59,969 nucleotides of DNA, from the NCBI GenBank assembly GCA_032718475.1, contig JAUCBJ010000208.1:1-59969 (forward strand). Reading direction: 5' to 3'. This document shows, piece after piece, positions 10,017 through 20,616 of the stretch (positions are counted from its first letter, which is position 1; each line of letters starts with the position of its first letter). The notes under the pieces are model-generated. The model saw only the letters and a program-made list of their open reading frames with translations, was not told where the DNA came from and did no database searches. This DNA is from Nemertoderma westbladi. Taxonomy: Eukaryota; Xenacoelomorpha; Nemertodermatida; Nemertodermatidae. Position numbers and translations under genes: made by a program.

Positions 10017-11195
10017 ATGTTTTCTATGCGTATTGTCGACGCCGATTTCTACTTGGACATTCCATCTCCAGGCTTAGACGTTGTTACATCCGAATTCAGA
10101 TGCGGCCGCGTTGCTAAAGTTCCCATTATACGAATATTCGGTCCGTCTGCAACCGGTTCAAAGACCTGCCTACACGTACATGGCGTCTTCCCGTATCTCT
10201 ATACCGTGTACTCGCGAGACATCGATCTCAACCAGTTCGCTGACGCCGTCGATAAATCTATGGATGTCGCCCTCGGTAGGAGCTCGGATTGCGGCCCACC
10301 TACCCAACACGTTTTCAAGATAACTCGAGTTGCTGGAACTCCGTTCTACGGCTACCACAGTGGGGAGACCAGATTCCTTAAGATTTATTTATACCGGCCA
10401 ACTCATATAGGTAAACTTGCAGAGGTGTTGTTGTCTGGAGTAGTCATGGGGATGCAGTTTCAACCCCACGAATCGCACATTCCATTTTTGTTGCAATTTT
10501 TTATTGATTTTAATTTATACGGTATGAATATGATCGATGTTTGTAACACAAAATACCGACGTCACCCCAATGAAGTATCATCAGAGTCTCAGATTTTGCT
10601 TTCTAAACTGAAACCCCACAGTTACTGTAAGATAGAGGCTGATGTTGTAGCCGCCGATATATTGAACAGGGAGGCAGTGGAGGGTGGAGGAATGATTCCT
10701 GGGTTGGCTTACCTCTGGGAGGAGGAGAAGGCTAGACTTCGGTTGGCTGGGAAACCATCACAGATCGACTCCCCTTATCGACAAGATCTTGATAATTTTG
10801 TAAGAAAACTTCCTACAGAAAACCGCAATGATGTATTCGATAGCTTTATGGACGTTCTGCTAAAGAAAGACTCCACTGTAACTAGCCCTTTAATGTTTGA
10901 GAACTCTGAACTGACTTCCCCTCTTAGCGGAAGTGACGTCACCGAAAGCGAATTGGCGTGGACGGCGTGTAGTCAGTTAGATTTGCATCTAGATGAGTTT
11001 AATGAAACTGCTGATCTAAGTAACAATATAATTAGTGTAGGCGGCTTAGATGAGGAGCCAGAAGCTATCGATGTTGGTTTATCTGAATATTATAATATTG
11101 ATAAAGATTCTATTTTGGGTTGTGATCCTCTTGATACTGATATAAATGTTGATGACGAAGTTATGGAAATGAGTCAGATATTAGTGTCTGAATGA
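10017..11195 (+). CDS. REV3L: DNA polymerase zeta catalytic subunit REV3L, N-terminal part
   Basis: This 392-codon open stretch is the N-terminus of REV3L. MFSMRIVDADFYLDIPSPGLD matches the family start. It continues with KVPIIRIFG, GSKTCLHVHGVFPYLY, QHVFKITRVAGTPFYGYH, KIYLYRP and the QPHESHIPFLLQFFIDFNLYGMN block typical of this B-family polymerase, then CKIEADVVAADILNR and PGLAYLWEEEKARLR. The tail after ~residue 250 is acidic and low-complexity. Known role: translesion synthesis polymerase with REV7, POLD2 and POLD3. The frame closes at 11193-11195, and the rest of the protein opens again at 11879, so this is read as the first coding exon. The exact donor is not settled: phase-0 GT candidates lie near 11037 (gtaggc), at the GTT codon near 11160 and at the GTG codon near 11185, and the last codons printed may be intronic. 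The stretch itself has no intron. Confidence 0.9.
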   Translation: MFSMRIVDADFYLDIPSPGLDVVTSEFRCGRVAKVPIIRIFGPSATGSKTCLHVHGVFPYLYTVYSRDIDLNQFADAVDKSMDVALGRSSDCGPPTQHVFKITRVAGTPFYGYHSGETRFLKIYLYRPTHIGKLAEVLLSGVVMGMQFQPHESHIPFLLQFFIDFNLYGMNMIDVCNTKYRRHPNEVSSESQILLSKLKPHSYCKIEADVVAADILNREAVEGGGMIPGLAYLWEEEKARLRLAGKPSQIDSPYRQDLDNFVRKLPTENRNDVFDSFMDVLLKKDSTVTSPLMFENSELTSPLSGSDVTESELAWTACSQLDLHLDEFNETADLSNNIISVGGLDEEPEAIDVGLSEYYNIDKDSILGCDPLDTDINVDDEVMEMSQILVSE

Positions 11196-11878
11196 TTTTT
11201 ATATCATAATAATATATTAAATTATAAAATAATTTGAAATAAATTTAAATTTAAATATGGGATTAAATTTATTGCAAATACTTTTTTTTTCATTACAGTT
11301 ACCGGTACTCTTAATTTAATAGTAATCAAGCCAATTCCTACAAAACTATCAAATAATCTCAGCAAATATCCACCTGCAATGATATGTACCTGTATATATT
11401 ATTATTATTATACTAATGTATTAAGATAATAATTGATTCATATGAATTAAACCAATGTTAATTAATATTGGTGTATTTAAAATGAATCAATTATTATCTT
11501 ATTACATTATTAATAAATAATTATATTAATAATTGTATTGTATTTTAATTTTAATTTTAGTATTTCATAAATTAATGAATTTATAATAATCATTGAGTTG
11601 TGAAACAAGTCCTTTTAATATTTATATACTTTTGTATTTATAATATTATTTTATATATACATTTAAGATATTTTTTGTATTTTATTAATTATATTTATTT
11701 CAATTGACGTCGATATCCTGTGCCTTTTGAGAATAGACTTTTATTGTTAAAGATTTTTCATAAAATCTTCAAAAAGTAGAAGTTCCTAACTGATGGTAAG
11801 AAATGCGGATACAGCAGGATATAATTTCTAACACAATCACTTTATCTTCATAAATAATTTATTCTTTAAGTTTTGTAG
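11196..11878 (+). other. REV3L: Probable REV3L intron with a hairpin repeat
   Basis: A very AT-rich segment separates the two REV3L reading frames. It ends in a pyrimidine-rich acceptor (attctttaagttttgtag, AG at 11877-11878), after which the downstream frame is open in phase 0. An in-frame TAG in the acceptor itself closes the frame upstream. It contains a 42-bp inverted repeat, 11415-11456 versus 11467-11508, around a 10-base loop; the two arms share a core (aagataataattgattcat) and differ at only a few positions, like a tiny hairpin MITE. The 5' splice site is unresolved. Confidence 0.6.
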
Positions 11879-14800
11879 CAGCTAATTATGACAAACGACA
11901 ATGATAATGACATTAACGAGGTCATTATTATCGAACCAGTTTTCCCACCACCATTAAGAGAAAATCCCGAAGAGTTTCCTACCACTCATATAAACTCTCA
12001 TGATGTCACTATTATATCACCCATTGAACCTCCACCGTCATATTCAACAGTTTATGCGTGGGCGGTCAACAAGATAATGTTGGATCGCAAAAATTCAAAG
12101 GGAGTTACTCAAGGTATCACGTGTAGCACACCAGCTGTCACTCGGAGTAACATGTGTAAGACAACAGGTGTCACTCAAAGTCAAAGCGAAATGACGTGTA
12201 ACACACCAGCTGGCAAAGTAGATGAAATTAAGCCGTCATTCAATAACACAACTGGTGGGGATTTGTTCTCGAGTTATGAAGGTTCTGATTCTCCTCTACC
12301 TTGTGGTCAACTTCCTACAAATATACCATCTTCCAACCCGTTGTCTAATAATACAATAAGTCGAACTTTGTCCAATCTGTTATCTAACAATTCAATAAGT
12401 CATTCTTCATCCAATCCTTTGTCTAATAATCCAATAACTCATTCATTATCTAGTAATTTATTAAGTCCTCCAATTAGTTCACCATCTTCTAATCCATTAT
12501 CCAACAACTCAATAAGTTTATCTCCCTCTAATCCCTTGTCTTACAATCCAGTGAGTCATCATTTATCTAATACGCCATCTAACAATAATTCACTAATATG
12601 CAACACTCATGATGACACATTTTATGACTTATCAGAAAGTTTTTTACAGCCTTCCAAAGCCTTCCTGCAGTCCCAGAGCTGTAGTACACCTGGTAACAAT
12701 GGATTGGAACATTTACGTGGTGTAGTTGATGGTATTACCCCGCTATCCACTCATGATGGCGGATCATTCAGTCAGCTGGTGAAGAGACGTGATCGAAACT
12801 CATTGCGACGTATTCTGGTTAACCAACTGCAACGGCAACATGAGATGCAAGCGACTCCAAAACCTGAGCGAAAAACTGACACATCAGGAATACAAAACAC
12901 CCCAGATAACCTGTTTGGGTGTAAGTTTGCCAATCAAAAGGATTCGGACATGGCATTTGAAAGTCAACACGAAAATCAGCACTTGACATTGATGAGTTTG
13001 GAGTTAATGTGTCGACATCGGAGGGATCTGACAGCCGACCCTGCAACCGATCCTATTCTCGGTCTCTTTGTCACAATCCGAGACGACGATCATGCTCTAA
13101 TAGGTGACGAGTTTATAACAAAGTGCTTCTTGGTCGTCCCTCCTGATGCTTTTACAGATGTGTCTGAATTAAACACACCAACATTCATTCGTAAGTTCAC
13201 CAGATCCCCGGATTTAGTTCCCAATTGTAGATTAGTTGCTTCCGAGGTGGAGCTGTTAGAATCATTCATTGAGTATTTGATTGAGTGGGATCCAGATATT
13301 GTAGTTGGATACGACATTATCAAACATTCCTGGGGTTATTTAGCCCAACGAGCAAGTTCTCTTGGAGTATCCGACTTTTACCAGCGACTGGGTCGGGTCC
13401 CAATGGGTCCATGTGATCGAACCCCCATGGGATTGGCAGACCTCCATATCCCCGGTCGTATATCGCTAAACCTATGGCGGGTCCTCCGCAGCGAGTTGAC
13501 ACTGACGTCATACACATTGGAGTCTACAGCATTCCACGTACTCCATCGTAGACTCCCATTGTACTCGGCTCGCACCCTCGCAGACTGGTACGACCACCGC
13601 TCCGGACGCCTGCGCTGGCGCACCCTCATCTACCATCGCGAATGTAGTCTCATCGACCTCCAACTCATTGACAGTCTTGGCATTGTTGCTCGCACTTCTG
13701 AGTTCGCTCGCATTTATGGCATCCTCTTCTATTCTGTTCTCTCGCGTGGCTCCCAGTACAGGGTAGAGTCAATGATGTTGCGACTAGCTAAGCCTCGGGA
13801 CTTCCTGGCTTTGTCCCCATCCCCGGCCCAACGGGCTCACCAACGAGCCCCTGAAGCGATCCCATTGGTTATGGAACCAGAGTCCCACTTCTACACAGAC
13901 CCAGTCATCGTCCTAGACTTCCAGTCTCTCTACCCCAGTATTATGATCGCTTACAACTACTGCTACTCAACATGTCTAGGTCGTGTCGAGCTCCTCACCA
14001 ATGAAGACGAGTTCCCTTTGGGAGCATCCAGATTGGTTGTACAGCGATCGGATTTGTGCGATATCGGGCGTCGTTACTCTGTTTCACCAAACGGCATTGC
14101 CTTTGTCAATCCATCTGTTCGTAAAGGAATTATATGCCAAATGGTCGAGGAAATCCTGGAAACGCGAATTCTTATGAAACAGTTGATGAAGAAATACCGC
14201 GATAGACCGAATTTAGTGAAGGTCCTTGATGCGCGGCAGTTGGGACTGAAACTGATAGCTAACGTTACATATGGTTATACTGGGGCCACCTTCTCAGGTA
14301 GAATGCCGTGTGTGGACATTGCTGATAGTATTGTAAGGAAGGCCAGAGAGACATTAGAGCGCGCCATACAGTTGGTTAACAGCAACGTTGATTGGGGTGC
14401 CAGAGTAGTCTATGGCGATACAGACAGTCTCTTTGTCCTCCTCAAAGGAGCCTCCAAAGAACGTGCCTTTCAACTTTCTGAGGAAATCATTAACGCGGTA
14501 ACCCAATCCAATCCAGCCCCTATTAAACTAAAGTTTGAGAAGGTTTATCTTCCCTGCGTTTTGCAGACCAAGAAACGTTACTCGGGCTATGCTTGGGAAT
14601 CAGTCGACCAGAAACTTCCGACGTTTGATGCTAAAGGGATAGAGACAGTCCGGCGGGATGCTTGTCCGGCTGTTGCTAAGATACTGGAGAAATCCTTGAG
14701 GATTCTATACGAGACAGGGAGGGTTGGTCCTGTGAGGAGTTATGTGGAACTGCAGTGGACCAAACTATTGGAGAACCGAGTCAGTCTCCAAGACTTAACG

Positions 14801-15508
14801 TTTGCCAGGGAGTACCGTGGGGCCGCCTCATACAAACCTGGATGCTCATATGTTCCCAGCTTGTTATTGGCTAAGAGGTTTGTCCAATCGGATCCACGTT
14901 CTGAGCCCCAGACTGGGGAACGCGTTCCTTTCGTTATTGTGAACGGACAACCCGGGCAGCCTCTCTACCAACTGGTCCATTCCGTTCAGGACTTTCTCAA
15001 CAACAACAATCAACTCTCCATCAACCACACTTACTACATCACCAAACAGATAATTCCTCCATTACAACGTGTGTTCTCCTTATTGGACGAGAGCGTTCCG
15101 TCTTGGTACCGGAGTTGGCCGCGTGCCACTCGGTTCCCCTCCGGCGTTCCCTCTTACCCCAACACAACGGGTTCCATCGTTCCCTTCCTACAACGTTGGG
15201 ACTGCCTTGTCTGCCAGCAGCGACTCACCCAACGTGGTGTTTGCGACGACTGTCTGACAGATCCCGGTAACGCAACTACTACCCTGGTATGTCGTCTCAG
15301 GGACGCCCAGCGATGCGTCGCTATGGTTACAGAGTTGTGCACGCATTGTGTCGGTTGCCAGGATACCAGTCAGTACTGTATTTCTTTGGATTGTCCTATT
15401 TATTACAAACTCCATCGAATGAAACAACGATGTAGCAATTCGAAACATCTGTTGGACGTTATTACTTCTATATCGCCTCCTGTATCTATTAAATCCACTG
15501 ATAAATGA
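11879..15508 (+). CDS. REV3L: REV3L, REV7-binding motifs plus polymerase and zinc/Fe-S domains
   Basis: Carries the C-terminal two thirds of polymerase zeta in one uninterrupted frame (first Met codon 11888, 1206 aa from there). In order, counting from that Met: two REV7-binding-type motifs (IIEPVFPPPLR at 14-24; IISPIEPPPSY at 42-52); an Asn/Ser/Pro low-complexity tract (~145-240); the REV3 box LRRILVNQLQ; the exonuclease-like fold, with the family's SLEL replacing a catalytic DIE; a VESMMLRLAKP block; polymerase motif A DFQSLYPSIM (~677); motif B KLIANVTYGYTGATFSGR (~787); motif C YGDTDS (~841); KKRYSGY (~894). At the C-terminus lie a zinc-type CxxC...CxxC (~1104-1120) and the CTHCVGC...CISLDC Fe-S module (~1150-1168) that binds POLD2/POLD3 in known homologues. 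The catalytic aspartates are intact. Combined length (~1,600 aa) is about half of human REV3L (~3,130) and close to yeast Rev3; the long disordered middle is missing. Confidence 0.93.
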   Translation, partial: QLIMTNDNDNDINEVIIIEPVFPPPLRENPEEFPTTHINSHDVTIISPIEPPPSYSTVYAWAVNKIMLDRKNSKGVTQGITCSTPAVTRSNMCKTTGVTQSQSEMTCNTPAGKVDEIKPSFNNTTGGDLFSSYEGSDSPLPCGQLPTNIPSSNPLSNNTISRTLSNLLSNNSISHSSSNPLSNNPITHSLSSNLLSPPISSPSSNPLSNNSISLSPSNPLSYNPVSHHLSNTPSNNNSLICNTHDDTFYDLSESFLQPSKAFLQSQSCSTPGNNGLEHLRGVVDGITPLSTHDGGSFSQLVKRRDRNSLRRILVNQLQRQHEMQATPKPERKTDTSGIQNTPDNLFGCKFANQKDSDMAFESQHENQHLTLMSLELMCRHRRDLTADPATDPILGLFVTIRDDDHALIGDEFITKCFLVVPPDAFTDVSELNTPTFIRKFTRSPDLVPNCRLVASEVELLESFIEYLIEWDPDIVVGYDIIKHSWGYLAQRASSLGVSDFYQRLGRVPMGPCDRTPMGLADLHIPGRISLNLWRVLRSELTLTSYTLESTAFHVLHRRLPLYSARTLADWYDHRSGRLRWRTLIYHRECSLIDLQLIDSLGIVARTSEFARIYGILFYSVLSRGSQYRVESMMLRLAKPRDFLALSPSPAQRAHQRAPEAIPLVMEPESHFYTDPVIVLDFQSLYPSIMIAYNYCYSTCLGRVELLTNEDEFPLGASRLVVQRSDLCDIGRRYSVSPNGIAFVNPSVRKGIICQMVEEILETRILMKQLMKKYRDRPNLVKVLDARQLGLKLIANVTYGYTGATFSGRMPCVDIADSIVRKARETLERAIQLVNSNVDWGARVVYGDTDSLFVLLKGASKERAFQLSEEIINAVTQSNPAPIKLKFEKVYLPCVLQTKKRYSGYAWESVDQKLPTFDAKGIETVRRDACPAVAKILEKSLRILYETGRVGPVRSYVELQWTKLLENRVSLQDLTFAREYRGAASYKPGCSYVPSLLLAKRFVQSDPRSEPQTGERVPFVIVNGQPGQPLYQLVHSVQDFLNNNNQLSINHTYYITKQIIPPLQRVFSLLDESVPSWYRSWPRATRFPSGVPSYPNTTGSIVPFLQRWDCLVCQQRLTQRGVCDDCLTDPGNATTTLVCRLRDAQRCVAMVTELCTHCVGCQDTSQYCISLDCPIYYKLHRMKQRCSNSKHLLDVITSISPPVSIKSTDK

Positions 15509-16149
15509 CGCCATTTTAGATAGATTTGTTTGTTTGTGATATATCGTTTGTGCAATGTTATGAATAGATAACTTTGTAATGATGATATATTTAATAATTA
15601 GTATTTAATTTGGAACTTCCTTGTATGTTATGAAGCATTTACTGGTAATCAGTTTGATTTATAGTAAAGCTTAGAATATTATATCCCTCCTATGCCTAGA
15701 ATAATGCGGATAGAAAGCCATGTTGGATAGGAAGTTGTGGCGGTGCAACTTGTTTGTTTATGTGTATTGCGAATGTGCGATGTCCGCATTCTAGAAAACA
15801 ATAATTTGTCAACTATTACTGCATTATTATTACAACTATGTAATTTAAATGTATCTGTAACTAATTTTTCTGAAACTTTTAGTAATTAAGTTCTGTCAGT
15901 CAGTATGTAGTCCTACCTATTGTAACTTTAGTTAAATGGATTTCGAGTTTGATGGGGAGATTTATTGAAAAAATAACAACGTAATTGTACTTTAATAAAG
16001 TAGCAATTAATTAGATAGAGGTTAATACATATGTCATATGGCCTATCTACATGTATTGTGATATTTTGTGTAATTTTCATCACAAAACTGAAGCGTCCAT
16101 ATTCTACAGTTATTATAATATTAAATAAGTTTTAAGAAAAACAAGTAAA
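15509..16149 (+). other. REV3L 3' flank with LINE tail remnant and possible poly-A signal
   Basis: AT-rich sequence after the REV3L stop. An AATAAA lies at 15994-15999 and is a candidate polyadenylation signal, about 490 bases after the stop. At about 15700-15770 a short, internally deleted copy of the LINE 3' end is seen (gcggatagaaagccatg, gaagttgtggcggtgcaac; compare 2005-2060). No other gene is present. Confidence 0.4.
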
Positions 16150-16337
16150 GCCGCGTTCACACTACCGAGTCAAAGTCAAAAGACAAAATTAAAAGAAAGT
16201 AAATATAGCTAGCAATAATAATAATAATACTAAATACATAATATAATATAATAAATAAGGCCTTTCTAGAAATAATTATATTTCATTTGATGTGTTTTAC
16301 TTGTCTTTTGACTTTGACTGGGTAGTGTGAACGCGGC
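16150..16337. mobile_element. 188-bp MITE with ~38-bp TIRs
   Basis: GCCGCGTTCACACTACC at 16150 continues as gagtcaaagtcaaaagaca. The complement ends at 16337 (tgtcttttgactttgact, gggtagtgtgaacgcggc). About 110 bp of AT-rich, non-coding DNA lies between the arms. It is a compact non-autonomous DNA transposon of the type whose ends read GCGTTCACAC; the superfamily is not assigned. Confidence 0.8.
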
Positions 16338-17094
16338 GTAAATATAAATGAATTCGATCAAGACGACAAAATTGAAACTTTCATTAAATAAAAAGGCTAG
16401 AGTTCCGTATAGCAGCAGCACTACATATTTAAAACATATATCACTGTTACTATGGCAATGTTGAAGAGTTCTATAACTAAAGAAAAATATTATATACTAT
16501 TCTAGAACATAAATAAATAAAAAATATAATGATCTAGAACATAAATTTAAAAAAAATTTATTTTTAAATAGATTTCTGAATACAAATTAATATTGATTAT
16601 AGAGTTTTTGTATACCGATATAACTAATTAATTAATTTATCCATTGGGTATTGGCTTTGGTTGGCCTTGGTTTTGGTTGGCTTTGGTTTGGTAATCACCT
16701 ATTTCAATTTTATGGCAAAAATTTTTAATAAAAAAAAATGAATGAATGAATGAATTTCTCAGTTACTGTCAGTAGGTGTGTACCAAACGCAAAAGTGACA
16801 ACACTTTAGTATTGCGTTTGGTACACATCAATTTATTAAGAAAAAAAAGACAATTTTGGATATTTTTTTTAAGAATGTAGAAAATTTAAGGAAAAGAAAA
16901 ATATCAATTGTAATTTGATAAATATAAAAAAAATTTGGCTAGAGTTCCGTACGTCCCCCCATTTTTAAAATGACTTGAATTGCCCGTGTATTGTCATTTA
17001 ATGTTATGGAATAGATTTTTTATACCTATAATATATACTATATATGTACTATATATATAATATTATATATTTATATATATAATATGCCAGCAAC
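16338..17094. repeat. AT-rich spacer with a short perfect hairpin
   Basis: No gene. A perfect 16-bp inverted repeat (tgtgtaccaaacgcaa at 16777-16792, complement at 16812-16827, 19-base loop) looks like a tiny palindromic insert. The word ggctagagttccgta occurs twice in direct orientation (near 16396 and 16938). The right end (17040-17090) is a (TA)n-rich run that abuts the broken LINE. Confidence 0.55.
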
Positions 17095-19740
17095 AATTAC
17101 TTCTGGTATTCCATAAGCTCTTAGGATTTCAAGCATTTTATCTCTATGGATTGAGTCGAATGCCTTCTTGAAGACCACAAAAGTCATGACTGCGGGGAGG
17201 TTCTTTGACTTAATTCCTTCAATCAGTCTCCGTAGTGCAAGTATCTGAGCTAATTGTTGATCTACTTGGTCGAAATCCGTTTTGGCTCTTACGCAGTAGT
17301 TTCTCTATGTGAGGCCTAATCCTATATAGAATCATTTTATTGTATATTTTGGCAGCCACCACATGCAGACAGATCCCACGATAGTTTGTTGGTATGCCGA
17401 GATCGCCTTTCTTGGGGAGAGGCTTTAGTTAACCTTTAATCCAAATTGGTGGTAGCTTTTCCCCTTTTAACATCCGGTTGCAAACATTCAATAATGGTCT
17501 ATTTAGCACTCCGGTTTTCCATACCTCCGCTGGGATTTCATCTAATCCACTCGCTTTATTATTGGACATGCTTTTAATGCTTCTTCGGAGTTCGTCAGGT
17601 GTGAAGTCCCCTGTTTCTATAGGTAGTGTCTTGTCATATATTTTCCTTGTAGGGCTGACCTCGATGTTTGGTGGCTGCCCAAGCAAGTTGCTGAAGTGAT
17701 CTTTCCACTTCCCAAAACGTTCTTCAGGACTATCGGCTTTTAGGCGCCCCTTTGCACAACTTTTCCGACCAGATACCTCATTTACAGTTTTCCAGGTAAG
17801 TCTGGATTGTTGCTGTATGTGAGCAGTTGTAATTGATTCAATTTTATCCTGTATGTACTTTTCCTGGCTGATGTTGTAGGCCAATTTAAGATCGTCCTTA
17901 GCTTTCTCAGCCTTGTCAATGATCTTCTCTCTTACAAGTAACCTCAGTACAGATTTGCTCGGCATATACTGTTTTCGTTTGGGTTTCTGGGGGATATATA
18001 CAGTATATTCATATTCAATCCGGCATAAGGCCCCGGCGGCTTTAATTGAGTAAAATGGTCTGCCATGTTAAATAAAACTAGTAATCCGCACCAATGACTG
18101 ACATAAAATCAATTGTGTACAAAATTAAATATAAACAAGTTAATCATGTTATTAATTAACCAAAACGGTGGCTGGTGGGTTATGTAGTATGTACAACAAG
18201 CATAGTCCCAGTGCCAATGTATTCCCCACCCTATAGTTTGGGGGCGAGCCACGTAATGGGCGATGAGTTACTATAGAGCGGCGAAATCGGCTACCTCCTT
18301 TATGCCTCTTAGCTGATTCCTTGTGGGCTGTTATCATATTCTGGTATATTGAATCGGTGGATTGGTCTTCATCCATTGACTGAAGTGCTTCAAAGCGGTT
18401 TTGAACTTCTACTGTGTAAGCATCCTTTACAGCATTGTCAGTTCTGAGTTTCTCAGAATAGTTGATTTGCTTGCTTGTCCTGGGTTTGCTGGCTCTCAAA
18501 CTGAGTCTGATCTCTGCAGTCACAATTCTGTGGTCCGAACCAATTAGGTCGAACGAGCTGTATGCCTCACAGTTGATCATGCTGTTTCTCCACTTTTTGT
18601 TTATAAGGATGTAATCCAGTTGTGCCTTGGTTCTATTAGGGTATTGAAAGGTCCATAGCTTCCCCTTACTCTTTTAGAACGTGTTATGTGTTGGTATCAA
18701 TTCATATGTTTCCATTAGGTCTAAAAGTAAGTACCCATTTCTGCTAGAACTGGTGTTATAGGTGTAACCCTAGATGTCTTCTTGGCCAATTTGCGCATTC
18801 AGGTCACCAGCAATGACCTTAACATTGTGTTTCGGAATGTCCTTTATAAGTCCAGTCAGTTCTTCATAAAACTTGACTGCTTGTTCTGGCTCTGAGGCAT
18901 TGGTTGGACCGCAGCAACATATTACTGTTGTCTTGGGATTCCCCTCAAATGTTGCTATCATAACCCTGGGATTTATAGATTCGATGTTGTTTAGGGTCTT
19001 AAGTGCAAATGGGATTAGCAGAATTCATACTCCACCAATTGATGCATTGGCCGAGTTTCTTACTGCTGAGCTTGTTACTAACGTCCATCCATTTCCAATG
19101 TCATTGTACTTCATGGCAGTGTCTTCATGAGAAATCCGATGTTCTTGGATGCAGATGATGTCGATATTATATTCCATTGCCAGAGCGACCATGTCACCCT
19201 GTTTGCTATGTGCTTTCAGCGTGCGTGCGTCCATTGTATCAATCTTTAGTGTCTTTTTACATTTCAACAGGTTGTTTCTTCTTTCTTCTCTGTCTTCTGT
19301 TCCAGTAGCCATTTTATCGACCCCAGCCTGGTGTACCACTGAGGGACGCAGTCCTTGTTGACCCGGGCGACGACCGAGCCGGTATTTCTCCTGGAGGGTT
19401 TTCATACTCATATCTTTCAGTTGCGAGAGTAAACCGCTTGTGGTTGCAACTCCTACAAGCGTCTTCGCAGTAGGTCGCCGTTGGTTGAGTACCTTCCGCC
19501 GACCTTGTCAGCATGTCTAGCCGTTGGTTGATTACCTTCCGCCTATCCATGGCCTACAGCCCTGCTGCCGACTGTAGGGGTCCTTTTGTTACACCTTGAA
19601 CCAATGTGCCTCCTGGGTTAGGTTACCTAACACTGGTAGAGGAGCATCCAGTATAGACAGGGCGGGGCGTGTATCATCTCTATTGCAGATGCGTATCAAG
19701 CCTTTGCCTTCAATGGTGCCCTAGGCGCTATAGCCCTCAA
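17095..19740 (-). mobile_element. LINE retrotransposon, 5' part with endonuclease, RT cut after motif A
   Basis: Read on the minus strand. From ~19550 there is a leader region. The apurinic endonuclease domain starts near 19260: MDARTLKAHSK, YNIDIICIQEHRI, then MIATFEGNPKTTVICCCG, VIAGDLNAQIG near 18790, and SDHRIVTAEIRLSL near 18530. A linker WKTVNEVSGRKS, then WKDHFSNLLG, leads into the reverse transcriptase start (LDEIPAEVW, near 17530). The last recognisable piece is FKKAFDSIHRDKM...ILRAYGIP, RT motif A, at ~17110-17180. The frame is broken by several stops and shifts. The catalytic YxDD block and the whole 3' half are missing, ending at a (TA)n tract. Ordinary LINE truncation removes the 5' end, so loss of the 3' half points to a later deletion. 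Clade not assigned (endonuclease-type LINE). Confidence 0.8.
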
Positions 19741-19854
19741 TGACTTATTTAGTTGACGTAAATAAAAGAGACATAAATAAACATAAAAAGACATAAATAA
19801 AGATATGGTATGGTAATAAAGATATAAATCGACAATAAAATTAAACCAAATATA

Positions 19855-20050
19855 GATTTGTGGAACCTTTGACGCTGGAACCTTTGACCGAGCTGCGGAA
19901 CCTTTGACACAATGTATGGAAGCCTTGAGCAGGCTGTGGAGTCGGAACCTTTTACCCATTTTGCCAAAGCTTTGACCAGGCTGTGGGACCTTATGAAAGC
20001 TTTAACCCAGTGGAAGCTTTTACACTGTGGAAACTTTGACCATATGCGCC
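19855..20050. repeat. Degenerate short tandem repeat
   Basis: About nine diverged copies of a ~20-bp unit around ggaacctttgac(c), with connecting caggctgtgg. Copies have drifted (ggaagccttgagc, gaaagctttaaccc, gaaactttgacc). It opens a chance frame on the minus strand that is not a gene. Confidence 0.55.
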
Positions 20051-20616
20051 ACATAATGGTACATACTCCAGGATGTTATCATTTTTCATAATATGATAAT
20101 CTAATGGGTCTCTAGGCTCTTGCCATTAGATAATTTTTCATGGCATAGAATGAAAAGCTGAATTAATCAATCAATTGGCAGTGTACAACATCGGCAATAG
20201 TTTAATGCCAAAACCCAGCATCATGGGTCACTCCAATTGTAGAACTGATCAATATGATTTTGTTTTATGAGAACCATCTGGCAATAAGAAATGTGAAGGT
20301 CAGTTATTGACATTCCAGAAACATAACGATTTTTGTTAATAATTTTTACAATAATTTTCAGAATGTCAAAATTAGAAAAATTTGTGTTGGGAATGTCTAT
20401 ACATTCAATTATTTAATACTAAATTTTAGTATAGGAAAGAACACGCTCAACATTTTATGCTATTTAATATATCGGTATCTAATTAAATTAATAGTATGCA
20501 ATAATAATGATATGTATCATAAATCAACATTAGGCCCCTCCTACATGATTACATGTAACTAGGTTATCTCATCTAAAGTAGTATCGTATGCAATAATGGC
20601 ATAATAACACTATTCA
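20051..20616. other. ABCC gene 3' flank, no further gene
   Basis: AT-rich DNA downstream of the minus-strand ABCC stop codon; it should hold that gene's 3' untranslated region. No clear AATAAA on the minus strand stands out, and no other feature is recognised. Confidence 0.4.

Noticed and set aside
10017-15508. Horizontal transfer of the polymerase gene from a virus or fungus
   Set aside because: Both the N-terminal block and the paired REV7 motifs match animal REV3L closely; short length alone is better explained by loss of the disordered centre.
12789-15514. Multiple 62-108 codon frames on both strands within REV3L
   Set aside because: Shadows of the REV3L frame; no independent domain.
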